The translations under genes and the position numbers were made by a program. A stretch of 45,653 nt of DNA from DATHZQ01 sp035458525 (lineage in GTDB: Bacteria; Actinomycetota; Acidimicrobiia; Spongiisociales; UBA5794), in the NCBI GenBank assembly GCA_035458525.1, contig DATHZQ010000130.1, positions 1 through 45,653 of the forward strand. Reading direction: 5' to 3'. Under the pieces are notes generated by a model, which worked only from the letters and a program-made list of their open reading frames with translations, was not told where the DNA came from and did no database searches. This document shows, piece after piece, positions 9,758 through 17,645 of this stretch (position 1 is the stretch's first letter; each line of letters opens with the position of its first letter).

Positions 9758-9785
9758 TTGACTGCGAGGCCCTTTCGGCTAGCGT
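9758..9785 (+). promoter_or_regulatory. Possible promoter for the sugar transferase gene
   Basis: TTGACT at 9758-9763 and TAGCGT at 9780-9785 are separated by 16 bases in the 130-bp gap after the glycosyltransferase gene. The -35 matches consensus well and the -10 poorly. Confidence 0.3.
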
Positions 9786-9860
9786 GCCTGGTGGATCTGA
9801 CCTTGCGTGGTGGACAAGGGGGGACCAGGGGATACGTCGGACCAACAGGGGAAGAAGGGG

Positions 9861-10661
9861 ATGGGGGCGCAGAGCGATTCCGCTGCGGCGGATGCACGCC
9901 GGCTTGCCAGTGCACTTGATGGTGGCATCATCACCACGAGTGACGCGGGGCTTGCCGAAGATCTTGATCGATTCACCAAAGCTCCAGTCATTGCGCTGGA
10001 TGACGCACACCGAGGCCGCTCGCGACTGAGCGACCACTCACCACTCACCAACGCCCCGCTCTGGAAGCTCGGCGTCAAGCGGCTGACCGACATCGTTGGC
10101 GCGCTTGCGCTGTTGATCGTGCTGTCGCCGGTGATGCTGGCCGCAGCCGCGGCAGTGAGACTCACGTCGCGCGGCCCCGTCTTGTTCCGCCAGGATCGCG
10201 TTGGCAAAGACGGGGAGCATTTCTCCATGCTCAAATTCCGTTCCATGCGCATCGACGCCGAAGACCGCCTGGCCGACGTATTTGCGCTCAATGAGCAGAC
10301 CGGTCCGGTGTTCAAAGCCAAGGACGACCCTCGCATCACGCGGGTCGGCAGGATCCTGCGACGCTGCTCCATCGACGAGATGCCGCAGCTGTTCCACGTG
10401 CTCTCCGGCTCGATGAGCCTGGTGGGCCCTCGACCCGCGCTGCCCTCGGAGGTCGAGCATTACACGCCGTACGCCCAGCAGCGGCTCTTGGCGAAGCCGG
10501 GACTCACCTGTATCTGGCAGGTCAACGGCCGGTCGACGATCGACTTCGAGACGTGGGTCGAGATGGACCTCGACTACATCGAGCAGTGGAGCATCCGCTC
10601 GGACATCAAGCTGCTCGCCGAGACGCTGCCCGCCGTGCTCTCGGGCGACGGAGCCTACTGA
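9861..10661 (+). CDS. Bacterial sugar transferase (polyprenyl-phosphate sugar-1-phosphate transferase)
   Basis: This protein (266 residues from ATG 9861) has one hydrophobic segment, DIVGALALLIVLSPVMLAAAA, followed by the family core: GPVLFRQDRVGKDG, LKFRSMRIDAE, SIDEMPQLFHVLSGSMSLVGPRP and KPGLTCIWQVNGRS. Such WcaJ/ExoY-type enzymes start repeat-unit synthesis by moving a sugar-1-phosphate to undecaprenyl phosphate at the inner membrane face. ATG 9861 follows AGGGGAAG at a good distance; a GTG at 9807 would add 18 residues but lacks a binding site. It lacks the large N-terminal membrane region of WcaJ and so is of the short ExoY-like type. A hairpin ends the transcript downstream. Confidence 0.92.
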   Translation: MGAQSDSAAADARRLASALDGGIITTSDAGLAEDLDRFTKAPVIALDDAHRGRSRLSDHSPLTNAPLWKLGVKRLTDIVGALALLIVLSPVMLAAAAAVRLTSRGPVLFRQDRVGKDGEHFSMLKFRSMRIDAEDRLADVFALNEQTGPVFKAKDDPRITRVGRILRRCSIDEMPQLFHVLSGSMSLVGPRPALPSEVEHYTPYAQQRLLAKPGLTCIWQVNGRSTIDFETWVEMDLDYIEQWSIRSDIKLLAETLPAVLSGDGAY

Positions 10662-10872
10662 GCCCGGCGGTGGAAGCCGTCGCCAACGCGTGTGTCGGAG
10701 AATTCTCGGCTCGGCGTGCTCGCGCCCGCAAGGCGCCCTTGGTCTTCACGGAGTCGCACGGCACTGTGGCGCCAATGCCCCGTCTCGGGTGAGCAGCCCT
10801 TCGCCGCCCAGCGCAACGCGCCCACCGAGGAGATCCTGCAACCAGCCAGCCGAGCAGCAGTTCGGTTTGCGA

Positions 10873-10899
10873 AACGGACGCGGCGCTGCCGCGTCCGTT
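10873..10899. terminator. Terminator-like hairpin between convergent genes
   Basis: A perfect 12-bp stem, AACGGACGCGGC and its complement, encloses a 3-base loop (GCT). It lies just beyond the end of the ligase gene (stop at 10901) and about 210 bases after the sugar transferase stop, so it could serve both strands. The T-run after the stem is weak on both sides. Confidence 0.6.
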
Positions 10900-10900
10900 G

Positions 10901-12550
10901 CTACCAGCGGCGCTGGCTCAAGATATGGCGTTCTGCAGGTTCGACCTTGGCATGAGGGCGCATCCGGCTCAAGGTGATGCGGCCGATCCCGCGCACCTCG
11001 ATGAGCTCCTCGACGCTGACGAAGCGACCCTTTCTGGTCCGCAATGCCACGATACGGCTTGCGATCCGGCTGCCGACCCCCGGCAGCGTGGTCAGCTGGT
11101 CCGCAGAAGCCCGATTCAGGTCGACGCGATGGTCGCTGGTGCCGTCGCCGATGGCAACGGCGAGATCAGCCTCGAGCGCGGCGGGCGTGTCGATCGGAAG
11201 GTCGGTCAGAGCCTCCACACGCCGGCTTGCGGAAGCTTCGAGGGGGCGACGTCGCCAGTGACGCCCGAGGTCTGACATCAGCACGGCCAGGGACAGCACG
11301 CCGACTTCCCAGCCCACGGGGCCGCCGAAACCGTCCGAGATGACTCCCTGGACGAGGATCAACACGATGAGCGCCATCCCTTCGGAGGGGATTCCGGTGA
11401 TACGCCCCATGGTGGACCGGAGTCCCATGGCGAGCCCCCAGATCACGACGAAAACGAGCAGCAGGAACACACCGAGGCCCACGAAGCCGAGGCCCATGAC
11501 GATCTCGAGCGCAACGTTGTGGGCATGCCCGGCCCACTCGAAATGGGTACGGAGAAGCGTGCCCGGAATCATGTAGCCGTGGCCGAACACCGGTTTCTCG
11601 GCCACGTACTCCATGCCGATCTCGAACAGCGTCGTGCGCTGCGAAAGCGACAGCACCTGCTCTGTGGTCTGACCACGGTTCACGAAGCCCTGGAGCTGTG
11701 ACGACCCGCCTTCGGTCGTGAACCACGCGATCGCCAAGCCCAGCACCACGAGGAGCGCCAGCAGGGCAAACCGCCGCATTCGGTTGCGCGGCGTCAACAC
11801 GATCAAGGTCACCAAGGCAACGCCTGCAGCAGCGGTGGCTCCGCGCGAGTTGGTCAAGATGAGGAGACCGAAGAACACCGTGGCGAAACCGAACGTTGCC
11901 AAACGAATCCACCTCCGCAGCACGGCGCGATCCGGGAGACCGAGGTAGATCCCGAAGATCGCCAGGAGGGCCACCGCCAGCATGCCCGCCGTGGTGATGG
12001 GATGAATCTCCATCCACCCGTAGCGGCGGATGCCGCGGTCGTCGAAGGATCCGTCGAAGGACGGAACCACCGCCGTTACCGCCGTCGCAAAGACACCGAA
12101 GATGATGAAGCCGCGCCGCACCCACAGCCAAACGACCTCGAAGAATCTGGCATTGCCCCGGGATTCCCACCAGATCACGAGCACCGTCGCCGTCATGATC
12201 GTGTACTGGACTGCCCGGATCAGCGACCGGCTCGACACGGCGAGCGACCCCGTGGTGAGGATCAGCAGCGTGGCGCCGATGAAGACGAGGGTGGCTGGAC
12301 CGATCGTCTGCAACCGGTACCGCTCCCCCGTCCAACCCCGCAGGATGTGCCACATCGCCCAGGTACCCACGAGTGCGTAGAACCCGAGCTCGACGGCCGT
12401 CTGGAGGTCGGCGCTGCCCGCTGCCGATGCAGACGGATCGCGCATGCGCCACTTCGCCTCGGGGGCGATCGCCAGGAGCAGGAAGAACACGGCCGCAACC
12501 TTCGGGAGGGGCCGGGGAGCCATCACCCGATCGAGCGTCCGCGAGATCAT
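10901..12550 (-). CDS. O-antigen ligase/polymerase-like protein fused to a ComEA-type helix-hairpin-helix domain
   Basis: Residues 1 to about 440 of this 549-residue protein form roughly 11-12 membrane segments. They contain the Wzy/WaaL family signature: ILTNSRGATAAAG, then a long outer loop, then the conserved GHGYMIPG and AHNVALEIVMGLGFVGLGV. Such proteins polymerise or ligate lipid-linked repeat units on the outer membrane-leaflet side. After a polar linker, the last 75 or so residues read VDLNRASADQLTTLPGVG and FVSVEELIEVRGIG, the double helix-hairpin-helix fold of the competence protein ComEA. This is one uninterrupted frame, with no sign of a junction. I know of no role for such a domain on a polymerase. 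ATG 12550 is used; a second ATG at 12523 is possible because neither has a clear ribosome binding site. Confidence 0.85.
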   Translation of the reverse strand: MISRTLDRVMAPRPLPKVAAVFFLLLAIAPEAKWRMRDPSASAAGSADLQTAVELGFYALVGTWAMWHILRGWTGERYRLQTIGPATLVFIGATLLILTTGSLAVSSRSLIRAVQYTIMTATVLVIWWESRGNARFFEVVWLWVRRGFIIFGVFATAVTAVVPSFDGSFDDRGIRRYGWMEIHPITTAGMLAVALLAIFGIYLGLPDRAVLRRWIRLATFGFATVFFGLLILTNSRGATAAAGVALVTLIVLTPRNRMRRFALLALLVVLGLAIAWFTTEGGSSQLQGFVNRGQTTEQVLSLSQRTTLFEIGMEYVAEKPVFGHGYMIPGTLLRTHFEWAGHAHNVALEIVMGLGFVGLGVFLLLVFVVIWGLAMGLRSTMGRITGIPSEGMALIVLILVQGVISDGFGGPVGWEVGVLSLAVLMSDLGRHWRRRPLEASASRRVEALTDLPIDTPAALEADLAVAIGDGTSDHRVDLNRASADQLTTLPGVGSRIASRIVALRTRKGRFVSVEELIEVRGIGRITLSRMRPHAKVEPAERHILSQRRW

Positions 12551-12589
12551 GCCGAATCAGCGATGCCCGGGGGGAGCAAACTCGGGGCG

Positions 12590-14461
12590 TCAGCTCCCGT
12601 GCGCCGCATCGTGCTGCTCCTTGACTTCGCGCCCGATCTCGACGACCTCGCTCCAGTCCTCGGCGGCCGGCGCACCCCGCAAGGCCGACCGGTGCGCCAG
12701 CAGCGAGCTGCCGGGCACTGCGCCTTCGGTCCGGCGCGGCGCCTTGTTGTAGACGTAACCGGCGATGGCGGTCGAGCTGAGGTCGAGGCGGCTCTTCTCC
12801 TCCTCGAGTTCGGCGGCTCTGCCACCGTGCGGCACCACGACGAGCGCGGTACCCGCCTGGCTGGCGATCGTGCCGGCGTAGGCGATCTGCAGCAATGGCG
12901 GCACGTCGATGAACACGAAATCGTAGTCCTGCGAAGTCGCCGTGCTGAGAGCGAGCGGCAGCACCTCGCCGACCAAGCGAGCCACGTCCGTAGCTTCACC
13001 CGAGTCGCGCAGGCTGATCATGTGAAGGACACCGGAGTGGGCTCCCGCGATCACCCGGCCGCTCATGGCACGCCCGGTGGGCGTTTGCAGCGTGATGGGG
13101 CCCTCCGAGTGCTCTCGCATGATGCGCGTCAGGTCCTGGTCGGCGATATCGGCATCGATGAGCAACACCCGGTGCCCGTCTCCGGCGGCAGCCAGGGCAG
13201 TGTTCGCTGTCACGACCGTCTTGCCGTCTCCAGCGGCAGCCGAGACGAACGCAATCCACGGTGTGTTGGCGCCAGGGCCGGCTGCCACCGTGCCGTCCGG
13301 GTAGCGGGCAGGCCCGGCAAACCGGTGGCGCAAGGAAGCGACCGTGAAGCGGAAACCCTCCGCCGCCTCGGATGCCGGCGCATCCAAGATCGGCAAGGGC
13401 GAGGTGATTCGCTCCTCCTTGAAGAGCGGTACGGACGCCAGCAGCGGCGATTCGAGGATCCGGCTCGGCTGGGCCGCATCGGAGAACGTGCGCCGGCGGA
13501 GTGCGAGGAAGTAGGCGGCGATCGCACCGAGCGCAAGGCCGACCACGAGGCCGAGGGCTGTGTTGCGCATCGGGTTCGCTTGCGCCGGAGCCGTAGCGGA
13601 TGCGGCAGGCGAGAACAGCAACACGCCGCTGCCGAGCAGCTCCGAGTCGATCAGGATCTCATCGCGCTGCTGCGTGAGCTGGGCACGACGAGCGAGCAGG
13701 TTCTGCTGCTCCTGCACGAGGAGATCGATCTCGGACTGCGAGGCACCGAACGTGATGGCATTCTGCAGGGCAGCGATCTCAGCATTGAGCGCATCGATGT
13801 CGTCGGCGTTGGCGGTTGGCCGTGCTTGCAGCGCCAGCAGTTCGGCGATCGCTTCGTCGTACCGGTCTTGCAAGCTCCCGGAGACCGAAGTGTCGAGCGA
13901 TGCGTCGATGGCACCCTGCAGTTCGGCGAGGCGAGTATCGGTCGTTGCAATGAAGGCATCGAGCTGATCGATGGACGACTGGTAGTTGCTCCTCGCCTCA
14001 GAGCGACGGACTTCCTGGTACGCCTCGGCGATCACGTTGGCGCCGCCGATGGCTGCGGCCTCGCCGTCGGCATAGAAGATGATCTCGATCACTTCGCTGT
14101 TGCCGGTCGCAGCGATGACCTCGTACGACTCCAGCACCTCCTCGGGCGAGAGCACGATTCCTTGCTCGGTGAGCATCTCGGAGCTCGATTCGGCCACGGG
14201 CGTGGAACGCAACACGGCAACCTGGTTGGCGACGTAACGGCCTCGCGTGCTCTGCGGAGCGGTATCGAACAGTGCAGAAGCCCTCGGGTCCTCGACGACG
14301 AGCACGGATGAGGCGCTCCAGTTGTTGTCGGAGGGTTGCAGCAAGCTCGACAGGTATCCGAGCGCCACGAAGCCGACCACGACGAGCAGAAAGAGCCAGC
14401 GGTACCGCCAGATCGATGGCAGCACGCCGGGTTCGAATTGCGATGCGTCAGCGTTGTTCAT
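12590..14461 (-). CDS. Wzz/BY-kinase-like polysaccharide chain-length protein
   Basis: The 623-residue protein has a first membrane segment at about residues 20-40 (YRWLFLLVVVGFVALGYL), an outer alpha-helical and coiled-coil region with long Gln/Glu/Leu-rich helices, a second membrane segment at about 298-320, and a cytoplasmic P-loop domain. Walker A is AAAGDGKTVVTAN near residue 409, Walker A' is VLLIDADIAD and Walker B is DFVFIDVPP near residue 510. This is the layout of fused Wzz/tyrosine-kinase proteins that set polymer length. The usual C-terminal tyrosine cluster is missing, so autophosphorylation is doubtful. I placed the start at ATG 14461 (MNNADASQF), preceded by GGGGA, rather than 26 residues further upstream. 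Confidence 0.88.
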   Translation of the reverse strand: MNNADASQFEPGVLPSIWRYRWLFLLVVVGFVALGYLSSLLQPSDNNWSASSVLVVEDPRASALFDTAPQSTRGRYVANQVAVLRSTPVAESSSEMLTEQGIVLSPEEVLESYEVIAATGNSEVIEIIFYADGEAAAIGGANVIAEAYQEVRRSEARSNYQSSIDQLDAFIATTDTRLAELQGAIDASLDTSVSGSLQDRYDEAIAELLALQARPTANADDIDALNAEIAALQNAITFGASQSEIDLLVQEQQNLLARRAQLTQQRDEILIDSELLGSGVLLFSPAASATAPAQANPMRNTALGLVVGLALGAIAAYFLALRRRTFSDAAQPSRILESPLLASVPLFKEERITSPLPILDAPASEAAEGFRFTVASLRHRFAGPARYPDGTVAAGPGANTPWIAFVSAAAGDGKTVVTANTALAAAGDGHRVLLIDADIADQDLTRIMREHSEGPITLQTPTGRAMSGRVIAGAHSGVLHMISLRDSGEATDVARLVGEVLPLALSTATSQDYDFVFIDVPPLLQIAYAGTIASQAGTALVVVPHGGRAAELEEEKSRLDLSSTAIAGYVYNKAPRRTEGAVPGSSLLAHRSALRGAPAAEDWSEVVEIGREVKEQHDAAHGS

Positions 14462-14611
14462 AGGTCCCCGGATCCCCTCAGCAACGCCGCGGTTGCTTTC
14501 GTTGCGTCCCCTGCAAGCGTTCGGAAGTATACCCAGCATGGCGCTGGAGGCGATAGGCCTCTGACCCTACAGGCAAGGGGGCTCTCTGCGGCATCTGATC
14601 GTTGGGTCATG

Positions 14612-15586
14612 TCATCGTCGCGACTGCATAGCCGTCGTGCGATCCATGTCGTCCTCGACAACGCTTCGAACCTCGCCGATCGCCCCGTGATCGTCGGGAT
14701 AGCGCAGCTTCCGCACGGGAACGGCGCCGCACAGATCGGCGAGGGTTTGCAGCCGTTGCGGAGCCCATCCGAAGGCTTGCACGACGTCGGCGAGCATCAG
14801 ATTCCCCAGGAGCATCAACACGGCCGAACGCACCGGCAGGTCGGAGATCACCGGCCGTACCGTCTCAATGCCGCGCATTCGCTCGAGGAAATAGAGTCCC
14901 GCCAACGGCACGCCGGCTCCATGGAATCCGCCGCCCATCGCATCGGCCGCAACCCGACGCTTGTCGAACCCCGGATGGGCCCGCTGCGACGTGTCGATCG
15001 CGCCGGCGAACCTCGTCGCGTCGGCGGGCCACATGCGGTACTGCGGGTAACCCGGGCTCGCCCGGATCAGATCGACACCGGTCCGCAGGACGAGGAGGTC
15101 GTCCGTGAGGAGTCGGTCGCCGGCGTCGACGAGGGTCGCGGCAATCGTGGTCTTGCCTCCGCCTCCCGGCGCCAGGAACGCGTAGGCCCGGCCCTCGCGA
15201 ACCACGGCTGAGGCATGCAACGCCGGGATCTGCTGGCGTTCGAGCCAGAACGCCAGCACCAGTCCGAGCAGCTGGATCTCGACCAATAGCAGCGCCTCAT
15301 CGTCGAACGCCACACACTCGATCACCCGCTGCGTCACCCGGAACTGCGAGATCCCTGCGATGTCGATCAGGTCAGCAGCGGCCCCACGGTGCCACGTGAT
15401 GACTCCCCCGTGATCGAACTCCTCGCGCAACACCTGCTCGGCATCGATCCACCAGGTCGGATCCGGCTCGCCGACGCGGCATGCGAAATGCACATCCGGC
15501 GGCTCGACACCGGCAGGGACCGGATAGCTGAACCCGTGGTCGGTCTCGAACGTCAGTCCGTACACGGAGTAGCGCGGCAGCGTCAC
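14612..15586 (-). CDS. HPr-kinase-like protein of the lasso peptide cluster
   Basis: This 324-residue protein contains LHASAVVREGRAYAFLAPGG, a P-loop GGGGKTT near residue 140 and a following LLTDDLLVL, the pattern of HPr serine kinase/phosphorylase-like proteins found in RiPP clusters. Known homologues in some lasso clusters phosphorylate a serine of the peptide tail. Here the predicted core ends in a serine- and arginine-rich tail, so a tailoring kinase is plausible. The GTG start overlaps the stop of the leader-peptidase gene by four bases (GTGA), which fixes the start and indicates one operon. The N-terminal 100 residues are not recognised. It could instead regulate the pathway. Confidence 0.82.
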   Translation of the reverse strand: MTLPRYSVYGLTFETDHGFSYPVPAGVEPPDVHFACRVGEPDPTWWIDAEQVLREEFDHGGVITWHRGAAADLIDIAGISQFRVTQRVIECVAFDDEALLLVEIQLLGLVLAFWLERQQIPALHASAVVREGRAYAFLAPGGGGKTTIAATLVDAGDRLLTDDLLVLRTGVDLIRASPGYPQYRMWPADATRFAGAIDTSQRAHPGFDKRRVAADAMGGGFHGAGVPLAGLYFLERMRGIETVRPVISDLPVRSAVLMLLGNLMLADVVQAFGWAPQRLQTLADLCGAVPVRKLRYPDDHGAIGEVRSVVEDDMDRTTAMQSRR

Positions 15587-16068
15587 ACGAACCGCATCCC
15601 CTGCGGGAGGAACGCTCCGTCGAATACGGCGTACTGCGCTGCGATGTCCGGTTCGTCGTTGATGACGATCCCCTCCTGCTCGAGCCATGCGTGGAACAGC
15701 AGCGCTTCAGCCTCCCGTTTTGCTCCGAGGCGCAGCTCCGTCGCGCTGCCGAGGCTGTGAAGCACCCACATGAGCACGAGCGACCGCTCGAGGCAGTTGG
15801 CCTTGCGCACACCGGTCCGGGCTGCCGTTTCCACGAGTCCGGCGATGCAACTCCGATCTAGGGACCGCGCCGGCCCGAGTAATCGGTGGAGCGGCCTGCG
15901 CAGCAGCGCCTGTTGGACACGGCTGAGCCCCCAGACTCTCAACGAGACCGCAACGAGCGGGAACGCGACGCCGGCCACGAGGATGATGCGGCGCTCCGCG
16001 GGCGAGAGGTTTCGGAACGCGGCACCACGCCCTCGCAGGGTGTGCCAGCTACTGGCTGCCCAGCGCAA
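15583..16068 (-). CDS. Lasso peptide biosynthesis B2 protein (transglutaminase-like leader peptidase)
   Basis: The 161-residue protein carries the cysteine-protease triad of lasso B2 proteins: Cys92 in ANCLERSLVL, His126 in FHAWLE and Asp138 in VINDEPD. With the RRE protein it removes the leader from the precursor, freeing the core N-terminus for ring closure. The N-terminal 60 residues are helical and hydrophobic, as in the family. The start is uncertain: a TTG at 16068 overlaps the RRE gene by 20 bases and gives the expected length, but no clear ribosome binding site is visible. It is sandwiched between the RRE gene and the kinase-like gene. Confidence 0.9.
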   Translation of the reverse strand: MRWAASSWHTLRGRGAAFRNLSPAERRIILVAGVAFPLVAVSLRVWGLSRVQQALLRRPLHRLLGPARSLDRSCIAGLVETAARTGVRKANCLERSLVLMWVLHSLGSATELRLGAKREAEALLFHAWLEQEGIVINDEPDIAAQYAVFDGAFLPQGMRFV

Positions 16069-16339
16069 GGAGGTTCTCGCTTCGAAGCTGCTCGATCAGT
16101 GCGTCGATGTCGTGCCGCAGCTTCACGGGGTCCACGTCGAACTCGGTCATGAGCACGCCGCAGGCTGCGTCGATCGTCGGGTGCGCCACGAGTTCCTGCA
16201 CCATGCGGTGCCCGACGTGATCGAGGCTGAAGTACCGCTCGGTATCGAGGTCGAGCATCACGGCTTCGCCGTCCGGAAGCTGCTGGATCAGCACGTTCGA
16301 TGGCACGGTGAAGGCGGCGCTCGGCTGGCCCGTGGTCAT
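16049..16339 (-). CDS. PqqD-like RiPP recognition element (lasso B1)
   Basis: This 96-residue protein shows the PqqD fold pattern: a small beta-sheet region with VLIQQLPDGEAVMLDLDTERYFSLDHVGHRMVQ split as VMLDLDTERYFSLD and HRMVQEL, then helices ending in DIDALIEQLRSENLL. Stand-alone proteins of this type bind the leader peptide and deliver it to the peptidase. The ATG at 16339 has AGGGGAC a few bases upstream. The gene overlaps the B2 gene by 20 bases. A second, fused RRE is encoded at 21646-22839, so this cluster has two leader-binding modules. Confidence 0.9.
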   Translation of the reverse strand: MTTGQPSAAFTVPSNVLIQQLPDGEAVMLDLDTERYFSLDHVGHRMVQELVAHPTIDAACGVLMTEFDVDPVKLRHDIDALIEQLRSENLLALGSQ

Positions 16340-16423
16340 GGATGTCCCCTGCGTGGTCGAAAGCCCTACGCGCCCAGCATAGAAAGAGGATTCATTTCCG
16401 CGAACGTACCCAGCCGCGCCGCG

Positions 16424-17563
16424 TCATTCCGGAGTGAAATGCTCTGCTCTCGCCTCGTCCCGCATCTCATGTCGCTTCTTGGCCAGGTTCAACCGGCTGG
16501 TCAGCAACCACCTGGGGTACGAGCCCTCTCCTTCGGGATGGTGGTAGCGGAGGAGCTGTCGGGGTGGCAGCGCCCGGCGCCGCAGCGCACCCAGTCCGTC
16601 CCACAGCCGGCCCGGTGCAATGAGGGGCATGGCGAACTGGCGCCGTTGATGCTCGAGCCAGCCGAGCTGACCCTCCAGGCGGATGCCGGCCGGCCACAAG
16701 CGATCCCATGCGCGCCCACGCCAGGACCGGCTCGGACCGGGTGGCGCGGGCAGCTCGACCTCGAGCTCCGATGCGACAACGTCGAGCACGCGATAGGCGT
16801 GCGTCCGGAATCCCTCCGCCTCCAGAAACTGGTCGACGAAATCCCAGTCGATCGCCTCGCGCTCGAGTATCCGGCGAATGTCCACCAAGCCGAGCAGGTG
16901 CGAGAACCGGTCCTTGTTGAGGTGAAGCAGCAGGTGGATGAGCGAGATCTCCGCGTCAACGGCCATGATGGGGGTTCCCTGCGGTGTGTGTTCCGCAACG
17001 GCCCGTTCGAAGATCGTCGCCCGATTGCGGGTGGGCACGTCGAGCTTCAGCAGATCGAAGTGCAAATCGATGTAGACGTTCCATTCCGTTTGCACGTCGA
17101 TGACCTGCAGCCAGCCCCGCCCCGCCAGGGAGCTGAGCTCGTCCACCATCGGATGCCCGGGATCGAACGCCCTGACAACTTCACCGATCCGCGGGAAGGC
17201 GTCGGGTGCGAGCACCACGTCGATGTCAGACGTCGGCCGCTCGCCGAGCCGGTCGTACCAGCGTCGCTCGGCGACGACACCCTTGGCGACGACGGCCGGA
17301 ACGCCCAGCTCATCGAGTCGACGCACGACGTTGTCGAGGGTCGCCCAGATCTGCTGGTTACGCGCAACGCTGCGCAGATACCAGCGCGCCAGCTGGGCAG
17401 TGTCGGCCTCTGGAATCTCCACGTCGCCGCGCTCGACGGCGCTCCACAACAGGCCATACACGCGGTGCTCGACCGACGACCGCAGCAGCCGGCCGGAATC
17501 GCCGATCTCCCGCACCGGGCGGCCGGCAACGAGATCGATGAGTGCAGGGTGTGGACGTGCCAT
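16424..17563 (-). CDS. Nucleotidyltransferase family protein (NTP_transf_5-like)
   Basis: The 379-residue protein has the polymerase-beta-like nucleotidyltransferase pattern of this uncharacterised family: VVAKGVVAERRWYDRLG (Lys94) followed by RPTSDIDVVLAPD with Asp113 and Asp115 as likely metal ligands. Members recur in lasso peptide clusters; in one described case (pseudomycoidin, recalled from memory) such a gene was linked to modification of the phosphorylated peptide tail. Here it is the first gene of the leftward operon, ahead of the RRE, peptidase and kinase-like genes. An 82-bp divergent region separates it from the asparagine-synthetase homologues. Its substrate is unknown. Confidence 0.82.
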   Translation of the reverse strand: MARPHPALIDLVAGRPVREIGDSGRLLRSSVEHRVYGLLWSAVERGDVEIPEADTAQLARWYLRSVARNQQIWATLDNVVRRLDELGVPAVVAKGVVAERRWYDRLGERPTSDIDVVLAPDAFPRIGEVVRAFDPGHPMVDELSSLAGRGWLQVIDVQTEWNVYIDLHFDLLKLDVPTRNRATIFERAVAEHTPQGTPIMAVDAEISLIHLLLHLNKDRFSHLLGLVDIRRILEREAIDWDFVDQFLEAEGFRTHAYRVLDVVASELEVELPAPPGPSRSWRGRAWDRLWPAGIRLEGQLGWLEHQRRQFAMPLIAPGRLWDGLGALRRRALPPRQLLRYHHPEGEGSYPRWLLTSRLNLAKKRHEMRDEARAEHFTPE

Positions 17564-17645
17564 GGCGAAAATCGAGCCTAGTGAGAGCAGCAGCAGCGCC
17601 TACCCTGCTGGCCGATCGTGCGATCCCGGCCGACGGAGGGGACGA
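17564..17645. promoter_or_regulatory. Divergent promoter region of the RiPP cluster
   Basis: These 82 bases separate the leftward tailoring operon from the rightward cyclase operon and must hold the start signals of both. A strong ribosome binding site (GGAGGGG) precedes the GTG at 17646. No clear operator is visible. Confidence 0.5.

Noticed and set aside
7380..10037. Very long open frame of about 885 codons on the minus strand
   Set aside because: It runs through the flippase gene in another frame and across the opposite-strand glycosyltransferase and a promoter region; composition is Arg/Gly/His-rich as expected of a GC-rich shadow frame.
12002..14311. 769-codon plus-strand frame opposite the Wzz-like and ligase genes
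   Set aside because: It spans two well-supported minus-strand genes, has no recognisable domain and is a mirror of their codon bias.
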